From contig JAFSPU010000011.1 in NCBI GenBank assembly GCA_017451265.1, positions 1-40,125 on the forward strand: a stretch of 40,125 bases of DNA, in the 5' to 3' direction. The stretch is from Clostridiales bacterium. GTDB lineage: Bacteria > Bacillota > Clostridia > Saccharofermentanales > Saccharofermentanaceae. Of the stretch, positions 33,672-40,125 are shown in pieces. Numbering within the stretch: position 1 is the stretch's first letter; each line of letters opens with the position of its first letter. Under the pieces are notes generated by a model, which saw nothing but the letters and a program-made list of their open reading frames with translations, ran no database searches and was not told the origin of the DNA. A program made the position numbers and the translations under genes.

Positions 33672-36600
33672 CGTATCTCGTTACTTCCTTTACGGGCCTG
33701 CTTATCAGCATACATACGCATGTCGGCAAGCTTGATCAAGGCCTCGAGATCGATCTCATCTGTGATGATGCACTCAGCAATACCCATGCTGGCATTAACA
33801 CTGTAATCGAGTCCCTGAACGAACGGATCCTTCATGGAATGCTGGTGGATCCTCTCACGGATAGCCTCATAGTCGTCAGCGATATTAACGTCTCCCACCA
33901 TAGCCATGGCGAACTCGTCACCGCCGTATCTGGCACAGATACCGTTCTCACCCGCATATGCCTGCAGAGACCTCGACAGGATGATAAGAGCATTATCACC
34001 CTCCAGATGTCCGTAATGGTCATTGATATACTTGAGACCGTCCATATCGATAGTGAACAGTGAGAAGATACGACCCTTATTCATCGGATCCTTAAGCATC
34101 CTGTCGATGCCTTCGAAGAAGCCGCGTCTGTTGTAAAGGTCGGTAAGATAATCACGCTCGCTTAAGCGGCTGATGGCGCTGTTGGCCTCCAGGATCTTGG
34201 CCTTATCGATAAGCGAGCTTACCATCGCAGATACATAGATACCGAACTCCTCGAATCTCTGATGTCTTCTTATCTGAAGATCAGAAAATGCGCAGCTCAT
34301 ATATCCGTATTCTTCAGTCATGGTCCTGATCTGTCTGAACAGGATGGCATTTACGCCGCTGTCTTTGACAAGAAGCTTATCCCACTCAGGCAGAGGGTAT
34401 CTTAAGTTATAGAATTTCTCCTTGGCTGCGAACACCTGCTTACTTCCGTGGAAGATGGAATGTACGCATCCGTCACGGTAGCCCTTGGTGATGCCAATGA
34501 AATAATAGTCGTCCTTCCAAAGCCACAGGAAGCGGTTAAGGTAATCAAATGTCTCATCGATATTGCTCATGCTAAGTGTACGGGTAACGAGCTTACCCAT
34601 CTCGAGAGTGTGTCGGAAGTAGTCCTGATTGCTTGCTGAAAGTGCGTTGACCGTCTCCTGTAAAAGAGGCACCTCCGCCTTTATGCAGCCGCAGGAGTCA
34701 GCTCTTCTCTCGGTATATTCGATAACGGTCTTGATGGTCCTTCCGTTAAGCCACGGAACCTTGCCCTCGATGATGTCTATTACGTAGTGGCTCAGGCTCT
34801 CATAGGCCGGCACTGCAGTAGTGATCGAAGGCGAATGAAGGACGCCGTTAAGGATACCGTCAAAGCCGGTTACGATACAGTCCTCAGGAATGCTGTATCC
34901 GTGTGCCTTAAGAGCATCACATACGCCGAGCGCCATGGAGTCATTGGCACAGATATAAGCCTCCGGAAGTTCCATTCCCTTATCAAGCTGCTCATTAACC
35001 ACACGCGCAGCAGTAGCATCCCAGAAGTCACCGTAAAGGATATCTTCCTTGGTCACCTTAAGCTTGTGTGCAGCCATAAGTCTCTTATAGATATTCTCAC
35101 GCTCGATGGAGTACGGATTATCAGGATATCCGCCGATGAACTTTACCTTCTTGCAGCCGTGATCATCGAGTATATGATTAACGATCTTCTCGAAACCTGA
35201 AGCATAATTAAGAACTGCGTTGATTACGCCTTCATACTGCCGCTCCAGGAATACGACAGGGATGCACTTTCTCTTACACAGTTCCCTGAGTTCATCCAGG
35301 ATCTCAGAAGTCTTGATCATCTCAGCGAATACGACCATCGCAGACATATTAAATCTGCTTATGAATTCGACAAATTCCTTACCGATCTCAGGCTCCGCCG
35401 AACTCTTGTCATCAAGACCGAAAGTAAAGCCTGTGATCACATAGTCACGGTTAATCTCAGGTACAAGAAGTGACTGAATGAACAGGTTAAAGTTCTCCGC
35501 ATCATCCCATGAACCTACAACAGCGATAGTCTTGCGCTTATTCTCGCAGACAGGAACCTTCTCGAATCTGATATTACGGATCGAAACGGAAGCGTCATTG
35601 GTGCAGTTGCCGAGGTTAAATTCAAGTCGGCCGTTATCGTCATCGGCATCCGTCATCTCGAAAGGAAGATAATGAGTCTGCCAGTCGGTATCAAGCTCGA
35701 TCACGGTATCTTCAAGGTATCTGCACCAGTGAACATTAGGAGCCGTCACGGCAACCTTCATGTGCCTCTTCTCCGTGGCCATGGCCTCGAAGGAAACCTG
35801 ATACTTATCACCCTTAAAAAGCGGGAGACCGCCCTGGTCAAGCTGAACGGAATACTCGGCATCACCGGAATTCAGGATCTCGATCTTAAACGAGTCCCCC
35901 TCCCTCTCACATACAGCCTCACCGGCACATGCCAGTTCGAACTTCCAGTCCTTCGGACCGTTACCGAGGTAATTGCCCGTGGAATCCGGGTCCTTAAAAT
36001 GCTTCTCGTAATCGGGAACGGAAACGTTCTCATCGTAGGATTCTTTCCTGTAGACCCTGATGTAATCAATGAGGCACTCTGCCTCAGGGCCGAAGGATGT
36101 AAGTCTGGTGGGATTAGCTGTACCGTTACCGCCGATGGAAACATCAGCTTCTATGTGGAAGGGCTTATTGTACGGAGCAGGATAAGGATTCATCAGACCT
36201 TCGTCGTTGGTGGAATACCAGTAGGACTCAGAGTAATACTCCTCCCCGTCAAGGAAGAAGGTAAACTTTCCGGGAACCCACTCGACTCCGTAAACATGGA
36301 AATCAGCCGACAGATCAGTCCTGCCGTCACCGTATGTTCCGTTACGAGTCTCTGAAGGATTTCCGAAGTGAACGATACCGTAACCGTTCTCAACATACTG
36401 GCCGTCGGCAACGAGCATATCTACCGAACCGGATCTGGGCCACTTACCGTATGCATTATCTGTGGGCAGAAGTCTTAACGCGGTCATAAAGCCCTTGCCG
36501 CTCGAGACCTTTACCCTGGCTTCCACATAACCATATGTGAAATCCACCTTGCCCTTGGTATTTATCCTTCCGGACTTATATGAAACTGCTTTATCCGGGG

Positions 36601-36805
36601 AAATGATCCTCTCTGGCTTGATTACAAGGTTTCCGTCATTTACAAAAACGTGTTGGCCGTCATCAACGATGATCTGTAATTCATCGTTATCCCAATGATC
36701 GGGATGCTCTTCGACGTTCCAGGAATCGCGGTTAAGATCACCGGCGTCGAATTCATCCTGCCAAAACAGCTTATAACCTTGTTTTTCCAGCTCAGAAGAA
36801 TCCAT
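33668..36805 (-). CDS. Four-domain sensor: inactive GH16-like domain, CBM4/9-like module, LacI-type binding domain, GGDEF
   Basis: Predicted cytoplasmic diguanylate cyclase of 1045 residues with no signal peptide. Residues 8-255 are a GH16 beta-glucanase fold (KLFWQDEFD, GRINTKGKVDFTYGYVEARV, DFHVYGVEW, CLIDYIRVYR). The catalytic GEIDIME motif reads G126-S-V-D-M-L-V132, so nucleophile and acid/base glutamates are Ser and Val and only the middle Asp remains. Residues 275-418 resemble CBM4/9. Residues 425-705 are a LacI-type sugar-binding domain ending in SCGC, as in the GGDEF protein at 28326-30644. A linker domain precedes GGDEF (880-1040, GGDEF 961-965). No RxxD inhibitory site is present. 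The ATG lacks a ribosome site but has TAAAAT 6 bases upstream. It is first in a four-gene operon. Confidence 0.9.
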   Translation of the reverse strand: MDSSELEKQGYKLFWQDEFDAGDLNRDSWNVEEHPDHWDNDELQIIVDDGQHVFVNDGNLVIKPERIISPDKAVSYKSGRINTKGKVDFTYGYVEARVKVSSGKGFMTALRLLPTDNAYGKWPRSGSVDMLVADGQYVENGYGIVHFGNPSETRNGTYGDGRTDLSADFHVYGVEWVPGKFTFFLDGEEYYSESYWYSTNDEGLMNPYPAPYNKPFHIEADVSIGGNGTANPTRLTSFGPEAECLIDYIRVYRKESYDENVSVPDYEKHFKDPDSTGNYLGNGPKDWKFELACAGEAVCEREGDSFKIEILNSGDAEYSVQLDQGGLPLFKGDKYQVSFEAMATEKRHMKVAVTAPNVHWCRYLEDTVIELDTDWQTHYLPFEMTDADDDNGRLEFNLGNCTNDASVSIRNIRFEKVPVCENKRKTIAVVGSWDDAENFNLFIQSLLVPEINRDYVITGFTFGLDDKSSAEPEIGKEFVEFISRFNMSAMVVFAEMIKTSEILDELRELCKRKCIPVVFLERQYEGVINAVLNYASGFEKIVNHILDDHGCKKVKFIGGYPDNPYSIERENIYKRLMAAHKLKVTKEDILYGDFWDATAARVVNEQLDKGMELPEAYICANDSMALGVCDALKAHGYSIPEDCIVTGFDGILNGVLHSPSITTAVPAYESLSHYVIDIIEGKVPWLNGRTIKTVIEYTERRADSCGCIKAEVPLLQETVNALSASNQDYFRHTLEMGKLVTRTLSMSNIDETFDYLNRFLWLWKDDYYFIGITKGYRDGCVHSIFHGSKQVFAAKEKFYNLRYPLPEWDKLLVKDSGVNAILFRQIRTMTEEYGYMSCAFSDLQIRRHQRFEEFGIYVSAMVSSLIDKAKILEANSAISRLSERDYLTDLYNRRGFFEGIDRMLKDPMNKGRIFSLFTIDMDGLKYINDHYGHLEGDNALIILSRSLQAYAGENGICARYGGDEFAMAMVGDVNIADDYEAIRERIHQHSMKDPFVQGLDYSVNASMGIAECIITDEIDLEALIKLADMRMYADKQARKGSNEIR

Positions 36806-36811
36806 GATGCC

Positions 36812-36817
36812 ATTTTA
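36812..36817 (-). promoter_or_regulatory. Extended -10 box positioned for a leaderless mRNA (GH16-like/GGDEF gene)
   Basis: On the minus strand TGATAAAAT contains an extended -10 (TG-N-TAAAAT) that ends exactly 6 bases before the ATG at 36805. No Shine-Dalgarno sequence is present, so transcription should begin at or next to the start codon. Confidence 0.5.
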
Positions 36818-36877
36818 TCACGCATCATATATTAAAAATATTAGTATTTTGTGAATAATAAAAGCCCCGAGATATTC

Positions 36878-37279
36878 TCAAAGCAGATCCGTGAGTTTGA
36901 CCCCGTCCAGATAATCGTTAACCAGCGAGTCCAGTTTCTCCCACATGGATACAGTTCTGCACACATCATAGCGGTCACATTTCTGTGCTCCCTGCGCAAG
37001 GCATGCAACAGGCGCAATGTCACCCTCGGCCGCCCTGATGATCTCGCCTACCGTGTACTCATCAGGCTTCTTCACAAGGCGGTAACCGCCGCCCTTTCCG
37101 CGGTGTCCCAGAACAAGCTTATTCTCTACCAGAAGCTTCATGATGGCCTCCAGATACTTCTCGGAAATCTCCTCTCTGGAAGCGATATCTTTAAGCGAAA
37201 TGAACTCGCCGTCTTTGCCGTATTCGGCCATATCAGTCATAACTCTGAGAGCATAGCGCCCCTTGGTCGATGCTATCAT
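36878..37279 (-). CDS. Rrf2-family transcriptional regulator, probable Fe-S sensor
   Basis: DNA-binding regulator of the IscR/NsrR/CymR group, 133 residues from the preferred ATG at 37279, which has GGGGGG 7 bases upstream. An upstream in-frame ATG at 37294 is less likely. The opening STKGRYALRVMTDMAEY, the helix-turn-helix SLKDIASREEISEKYLEAIM and the wing HRGKGGGYRL are typical. Three cysteines in C-x7-C-x5-C (CLAQGAQKCDRYDVC) lie where Rrf2 proteins bind an iron-sulfur cluster, so redox, iron or NO sensing is likely. It is divergent from the AIM24-family gene. Target genes are unknown. Confidence 0.9.
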   Translation of the reverse strand: MIASTKGRYALRVMTDMAEYGKDGEFISLKDIASREEISEKYLEAIMKLLVENKLVLGHRGKGGGYRLVKKPDEYTVGEIIRAAEGDIAPVACLAQGAQKCDRYDVCRTVSMWEKLDSLVNDYLDGVKLTDLL

Positions 37280-37321
37280 TTGCTGTCCCCCCATGACACG
37301 AAATAATAGAACTTAAGCCTT

Positions 37322-37350
37322 ACCTTAAAGCAACTGAATGTAAAAGTCAA
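37322..37350 (-). promoter_or_regulatory. Promoter of the Rrf2 gene with a partial inverted repeat over the -10
   Basis: On the minus strand TTGACT (37350-37345) and TAAGGT (37327-37322) are separated by 17 bases. The surrounding CTTTAAGGTAAGGCTTAAG forms an imperfect inverted repeat across the -10 and start region, a plausible autoregulatory site. Confidence 0.5.
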
Positions 37351-37379
37351 AAGAACCATTACAAACTGAAGTAAAACAT

Positions 37380-37409
37380 CTGACAATATCACAAAATTTA
37401 TAGTAAAAT
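37380..37409 (+). promoter_or_regulatory. Promoter of the AIM24-family gene
   Basis: CTGACA (37380-37385) and TAAAAT (37404-37409) are separated by 18 bases, about 28 bases upstream of the ATG at 37437, which has its own AAGGAGG. Confidence 0.6.
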
Positions 37410-37436
37410 AAATATTATTTGCGAAGGAGGTTCAGT

Positions 37437-38114
37437 ATGAACTACAGAATCGAAGGCGGGAGCTTACCCGTTGTAATCATCAGTCTTAACCCCGGCGAAT
37501 CAGTAAACTGCGAATCAGGCTCAATGAGCTGGATGTCAGCAGGTATCAAGATGCAGACATCTACCGGCGGAGGTATCGGTAAGATGTTCGGCAGAATGAT
37601 GACAGGCGAATCCGCTATGATCAACACATACACAGCGGAGCAGGCAGGCGAGATCGCATTCGCTTCCTCCTTCCCGGGTTCCATCAAGGCCATCGAGCTT
37701 AACGGCAATTCCTTCCTCGCACAGAAGGGTGCTTTCCTCGCTTCTTTCGGTAACATCGAGCAGAGCGTAGGAATCCAGAAAAATGTTGGTGGCGGTTTCT
37801 TCGGCGGTGAGGGCTTCCTCATGCAGAGATTCACAGGTACAGGTATCGTCTTCCTCGAGGTTGACGGAACAGCTATCGAGTACGATCTCCAGCCCGGCGA
37901 GAAGATGGTCGTTGACACAGGTTACACAGTAATGATGGACAGCACAGTTAACCTTGAAGTTGAAATGGTTAAGGGTGTTAAGAACGTTCTGTTCGGAGGA
38001 GAGGGTCTGTTCAATACAACTCTCACAGGCCCCGGAAAGATCATGCTCCAGTCAATGCCTGTATCGGCTACAGCTATGGTACTGTACAAGTACATGCCGC
38101 ATCCGAAGGGATAA
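37437..38114 (+). CDS. AIM24/TIGR00266-family protein
   Basis: 225-residue protein of the AIM24 family (beta-prism-like fold, biochemical role unknown in bacteria). Typical features are an N-terminal YRIEGGSLPVVIISLNPGES, the glycine-rich MSWMSAGIKMQTSTGGGIG, and FGGEGLFNTTLTGPGKIMLQS near the end. No signal peptide or membrane helix is seen. The start at 37437 is fixed by AAGGAGG 7 bases upstream; the frame extends a further 18 bases without a ribosome site. It is a single-gene unit with its own promoter and terminator, and its codon use suggests strong expression. Confidence 0.9.
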   Translation: MNYRIEGGSLPVVIISLNPGESVNCESGSMSWMSAGIKMQTSTGGGIGKMFGRMMTGESAMINTYTAEQAGEIAFASSFPGSIKAIELNGNSFLAQKGAFLASFGNIEQSVGIQKNVGGGFFGGEGFLMQRFTGTGIVFLEVDGTAIEYDLQPGEKMVVDTGYTVMMDSTVNLEVEMVKGVKNVLFGGEGLFNTTLTGPGKIMLQSMPVSATAMVLYKYMPHPKG

Positions 38115-38135
38115 TCCGATTCTTTCAGAAACAGC

Positions 38136-38163
38136 AAAGCCGGAGACATGTTCTCCGGCTTTT
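38136..38163 (+). terminator. Rho-independent terminator of the AIM24-family gene
   Basis: AAAGCCGGAGA pairs with TCTCCGGCTTT around a short loop and is followed by TTTTT on the plus strand. It lies 21 bases after the stop. It may also insulate the convergent azlD gene. Confidence 0.9.
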
Positions 38164-38174
38164 TATTTGGTTCT

Positions 38175-38498
38175 TTAGAAGTGCAGGTACATCTCCAGCA
38201 GACTTACGAGGAAGGCCGCGGTACAAGTGGCAAGGGCAACCACCAGGAGATTCTTGCCCTTATACGCGAGCACAAGGGCCGTAAGGGCACCGGCAGCAGC
38301 AGAAAGCATCGAGCTTGTGGAGTACAGGATAGCGGGGAACGTCATCGCCGACAACACCGAGTATGGGATGTAGTCGAAGAAAATTTTCACGCGTTTGTTT
38401 TTAATCTTCCTGCGGAAAAGCGTGAATGGTATCGCACGCACAAGGTAGGTCGTCACCGCCATGACAGCAAGCATGATAAAGAAGGCCTTATTCTCCAT
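38175..38498 (-). CDS. azlD: AzlD-family branched-chain amino acid exporter subunit
   Basis: Small partner of AzlC in a two-component exporter of branched-chain amino acids and analogues. 107 residues with about three or four hydrophobic helices. The early segment TYLVRAIPFTLFRRK and IPYSVLSAMTFPAILYS are typical of AzlD. It overlaps azlC by 11 bases. Confidence 0.9.
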   Translation of the reverse strand: MENKAFFIMLAVMAVTTYLVRAIPFTLFRRKIKNKRVKIFFDYIPYSVLSAMTFPAILYSTSSMLSAAAGALTALVLAYKGKNLLVVALATCTAAFLVSLLEMYLHF

Positions 38499-39201
38499 CC
38501 TGCACCTCCTCCTTAAGCTCGCTCTCGGGTGTGATCAGGACACCGATAAGCGCGGAAACCACAGCGCAGATGATGATGGCGAAGCCGCTTGAAACGTGCG
38601 CATTAAGAAAAGGAACATAACGGAAAACCACCGCCAGCAGCACCGCGATGATGCACACAATGCTGATGGTCTTGGACTTGCGGCAGACCGGCAGCACAAT
38701 GGCGACGAACATGCCATAGATGCCTATTGCGAGGCATGAGGTGACGGCAGGCGGAAGCACATTGCCCAAGACTGCGCCGAGAAGCGTGCCCAGCGTCCAC
38801 CCTGCAACAGGAAGGACACCCAGGCCGGTCATGTACTTGAAGCCCACTTTCTCCTGCGTGCTCGCCAGCCCGAAGATCTCGTCAGTGATGATGTATGAAT
38901 CCACAAGGCGTGCGGGAACTGTCATGGAAGAGTCTGTCTTCTGCGACAAAGAGATTGCCATCAGAGAGTAACGGAGGTTTATAACCAGTTGAGTAACAGC
39001 CATCTCGATCAGGCCGCCTCCCGCAGCCATAATCCCTACGCCTGCGACCTGGCCGGCCGAAGTTACGTTGGTAATCGAAATAAGCACTGCCTGCCACCAG
39101 GTAAGGCCGCTGTTAACAGCCATTATGCCGAAGGAAAAAGATACCGACAGGTACCCGAGGCCGATGGCAAGGCCGCTCGTAACTCCGTGTCTGAAAGTCA
39201 T
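38488..39201 (-). CDS. azlC: AzlC-family branched-chain amino acid exporter
   Basis: Large subunit of an AzlCD exporter, 237 residues with about seven hydrophobic helices. Family hallmarks include GLGYLSVSFSFGIMAV, NLRYSLMAISLS and DSYIITDEIFGLA. It lies 6 bases after the lipoprotein gene and overlaps azlD by 11 bases, so the three are probably co-transcribed. The exact substrate is inferred from family. Confidence 0.92.
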   Translation of the reverse strand: MTFRHGVTSGLAIGLGYLSVSFSFGIMAVNSGLTWWQAVLISITNVTSAGQVAGVGIMAAGGGLIEMAVTQLVINLRYSLMAISLSQKTDSSMTVPARLVDSYIITDEIFGLASTQEKVGFKYMTGLGVLPVAGWTLGTLLGAVLGNVLPPAVTSCLAIGIYGMFVAIVLPVCRKSKTISIVCIIAVLLAVVFRYVPFLNAHVSSGFAIIICAVVSALIGVLITPESELKEEVQDGE

Positions 39202-39207
39202 TATGAA

Positions 39208-39765
39208 TTATGCGGGAAGCTGCGTAGCAGTTGTATCTACAGGCTCACCGTAAACTCTTCGCACCTGATCGAAGGTTACGAAGCAGTCGAGCGATGTAAT
39301 GTCCATGATCTGATCCATGGTCTGAGTCTCGTCATTTACATAATAGACGTTCTCGCCGGCGCAGATGTATTTGTCAATGAAAAGGACACCGTCAGCGTCG
39401 GTATGTGTTCTTACGAACATCATAAGACCGTTGTTGAGGTTAAAGTACTCGTCATGCTCTTCGATATCACGTGTTACAACAAGTGAGCAAGATTCGAAAG
39501 CACCGTCAGAACTGCAGATATAACGGGATGAGCACTCGCTGCCAAGGGGCGTATAGCCGCTCGCTGTAACTACCGATACCTGACCCTCCCCGTTCTGTAC
39601 GAAGGAACGGTATGAGTCCTCATAAGTCGTGATAAGGCTTACCGCCTCAGTGTAATCAGGGATATAAACTGTCTCCTGCTGTGAAGCGGGTACATAACAG
39701 CCGCATACAGCCGCTGCCATCACTAAAATCATACCTGCCGCAGCCAAAAGTTTCTTAATACTCAT
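39208..39765 (-). CDS. Hypothetical lipoprotein
   Basis: 185-residue secreted lipoprotein of unknown function. The N-terminus MSIKKLLAAAGMILVMAAAV leads into the lipobox-like VCGC (C23). The mature part is rich in acidic and aromatic residues and has two cysteines close together (SECSSRYICSS) that could form a disulfide, with another later (YICAGENVYYV). No recognised domain. An AAGGGG site precedes the ATG. Being first in the azlCD unit, it may be an accessory to export or only a neighbour. Confidence 0.75.
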   Translation of the reverse strand: MSIKKLLAAAGMILVMAAAVCGCYVPASQQETVYIPDYTEAVSLITTYEDSYRSFVQNGEGQVSVVTASGYTPLGSECSSRYICSSDGAFESCSLVVTRDIEEHDEYFNLNNGLMMFVRTHTDADGVLFIDKYICAGENVYYVNDETQTMDQIMDITSLDCFVTFDQVRRVYGEPVDTTATQLPA

Positions 39766-39818
39766 GTCATCATCCCCTTACCGGCAATCTTACGCGTGAG
39801 ATTGTATCACAAAGCTGA

Positions 39819-39847
39819 TTGACAAAGAAGTACAAAGCAAGTACAAT
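39819..39847 (+). promoter_or_regulatory. Sigma-70 type promoter for tRNA-Ser
   Basis: TTGACA (39819-39824) and TACAAT (39842-39847) are separated by 17 bases. They lie about 40 bases upstream of the tRNA-Ser 5' end. Confidence 0.8.
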
Positions 39848-39887
39848 TATCAGGCATTTGAGCCGAATACGGTTCAGAAACGATCAT

Positions 39888-39980
39888 GGAGAAGTCGCCT
39901 AGCCTGGTCGAGGGCGCACGACTGGAAATCGTGTAAACCCCAAAAGGGTTTCGAGAGTTCGAATCTCTCCTTCTCCGCCA
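39888..39980 (+). tRNA. tRNA-Ser (anticodon GGA)
   Basis: The 93-nt gene has acceptor GGAGAAG paired with CTTCTCC. The anticodon stem CACGA/TCGTG surrounds CTGGAAA (anticodon GGA). A long variable arm (ACCCC-AAAA-GGGTT) is typical of tRNA-Ser, followed by the T-arm GAGAG-TTCGAAT-CTCTC, discriminator G and an encoded CCA. Confidence 0.95.
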
Positions 39981-39994
39981 GAAGCAATGAAGTT

Positions 39995-40035
39995 ACCCCC
40001 ATAATTTGGACCGAGAGGTTACAATTTATGGGGGT
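39995..40035 (+). repeat. Perfect 10-bp inverted repeat before the transposase-like ORF
   Basis: ACCCCCATAA and TTATGGGGGT are exact inverse complements with a 21-base loop. The structure ends 6 bases before the ATG at 40042, so it could hide that ORF from read-through translation, as hairpins at IS ends often do, or act as a terminator after tRNA-Ser. Confidence 0.7.
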
Positions 40036-40041
40036 GCTTTT

Positions 40042-40125
40042 ATGCTCATCACACGAGAAACCAAATTGGCAATAGTGAAAAAACACCTGGAAGATGGTGT
40101 TACACTCAAAGAACTTTCTGAGGAA
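40042..40125 (+). CDS. Transposase-like N-terminal fragment (helix-turn-helix), cut by window edge
   Basis: 28 residues are visible, starting MLITRETKLAIVKKHLEDGV and continuing TLKELSEE. Two helices with a turn match the start of IS3-type OrfA DNA-binding domains. The frame is open at the edge. The identity is based on this short stretch and on the inverted repeat just upstream. Confidence 0.5.
   Translation, partial: MLITRETKLAIVKKHLEDGVTLKELSEE

Larger units (their letters stand above)
39988..40125 (+). mobile_element. Left end of a probable IS3/IS150-like insertion sequence (cut by window edge)
   Basis: Seven bases after tRNA-Ser a TG-starting segment runs TGAAGTTACCCCCATAATTT, which resembles the terminal repeats of IS3-family (IS150-group) elements. 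An inner inverted repeat ACCCCCATAA (39995-40004) and TTATGGGGGT (40026-40035) follows, then a helix-turn-helix ORF. The right end is outside the window, so limits and target duplication cannot be checked. The hairpin might instead be the tRNA terminator. Confidence 0.5.

Overview
The window looks like a chromosomal stretch of an anaerobic, plant-fibre-fermenting Clostridia-type Firmicute, probably from gut or rumen. The grounds are AGGAGG ribosome sites, lipoprotein signals, GH5 and GH26 glycosidases, several GGDEF proteins, and a large Hdr/Flx-type iron-sulfur flavoenzyme operon. A rumen clostridium near Saccharofermentans or Lachnospiraceae is possible, but that is only a guess.

Layout. 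1-4137 (minus): type I restriction-modification operon hsdR-hsdM-hsdS, with hsdS cut by the window edge. 4353-6799 (minus): tRNA-Gly and tRNA-Cys, each with a clear promoter and terminator, flanking a hypothetical acidic repeat protein and a signal-less GH26 beta-mannanase-like enzyme. 6842-10867 (plus): NatAB-like ABC exporter of permease, ATPase and a permease/CPBP-protease fusion. 10827-13592 (minus): iron-siderophore/heme/B12-type ABC importer. 13662-14198 (plus): lipoprotein thermonuclease. 14195-15503 (minus): MFS transporter preceded by its own promoter, a 27-codon leader ORF and a hairpin that covers the transporter's ribosome site. 15500-19113 (minus): zinc-ribbon protein, membrane diguanylate cyclase and polytopic membrane protein. 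19201-28122 (minus): hdrB-hdrC-hdrA-flxD-flxC-flxB-flxA-frdB-frdA, closed by a terminator. 28235-36817 (minus): four-gene operon of a GH16-like/CBM/sugar-binding/GGDEF fusion, a cardiolipin synthase, a membrane-anchored GH5 cellulase and a second sugar-binding/GGDEF protein. 36878-38163: Rrf2 regulator divergent from an AIM24-family gene. 38175-39765 (minus): lipoprotein, azlC, azlD. 39888-40125 (plus): tRNA-Ser(GGA) followed at once by the left end of a probable insertion sequence.

Two systems stand out. The first is the nine-gene Hdr-Flx operon ending in a soluble fumarate-reductase-like pair. I infer an NADH-oxidising, electron-bifurcating complex whose high-potential branch may end at fumarate. 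The second is the c-di-GMP/cellulase operon. Its first gene fuses a GH16 domain that has lost both catalytic glutamates to a carbohydrate-binding module, a LacI-type sugar-binding domain and an intact GGDEF domain, which suggests a cytoplasmic beta-glucan sensor that makes c-di-GMP.

Two regulatory patterns also recur. One is the attenuation-like leader of the MFS gene. The other is three genes whose -10 box lies exactly 6 nt before the ATG with no ribosome site, suggesting leaderless mRNAs. All functional statements rest on motif reading by eye; no database search was run.
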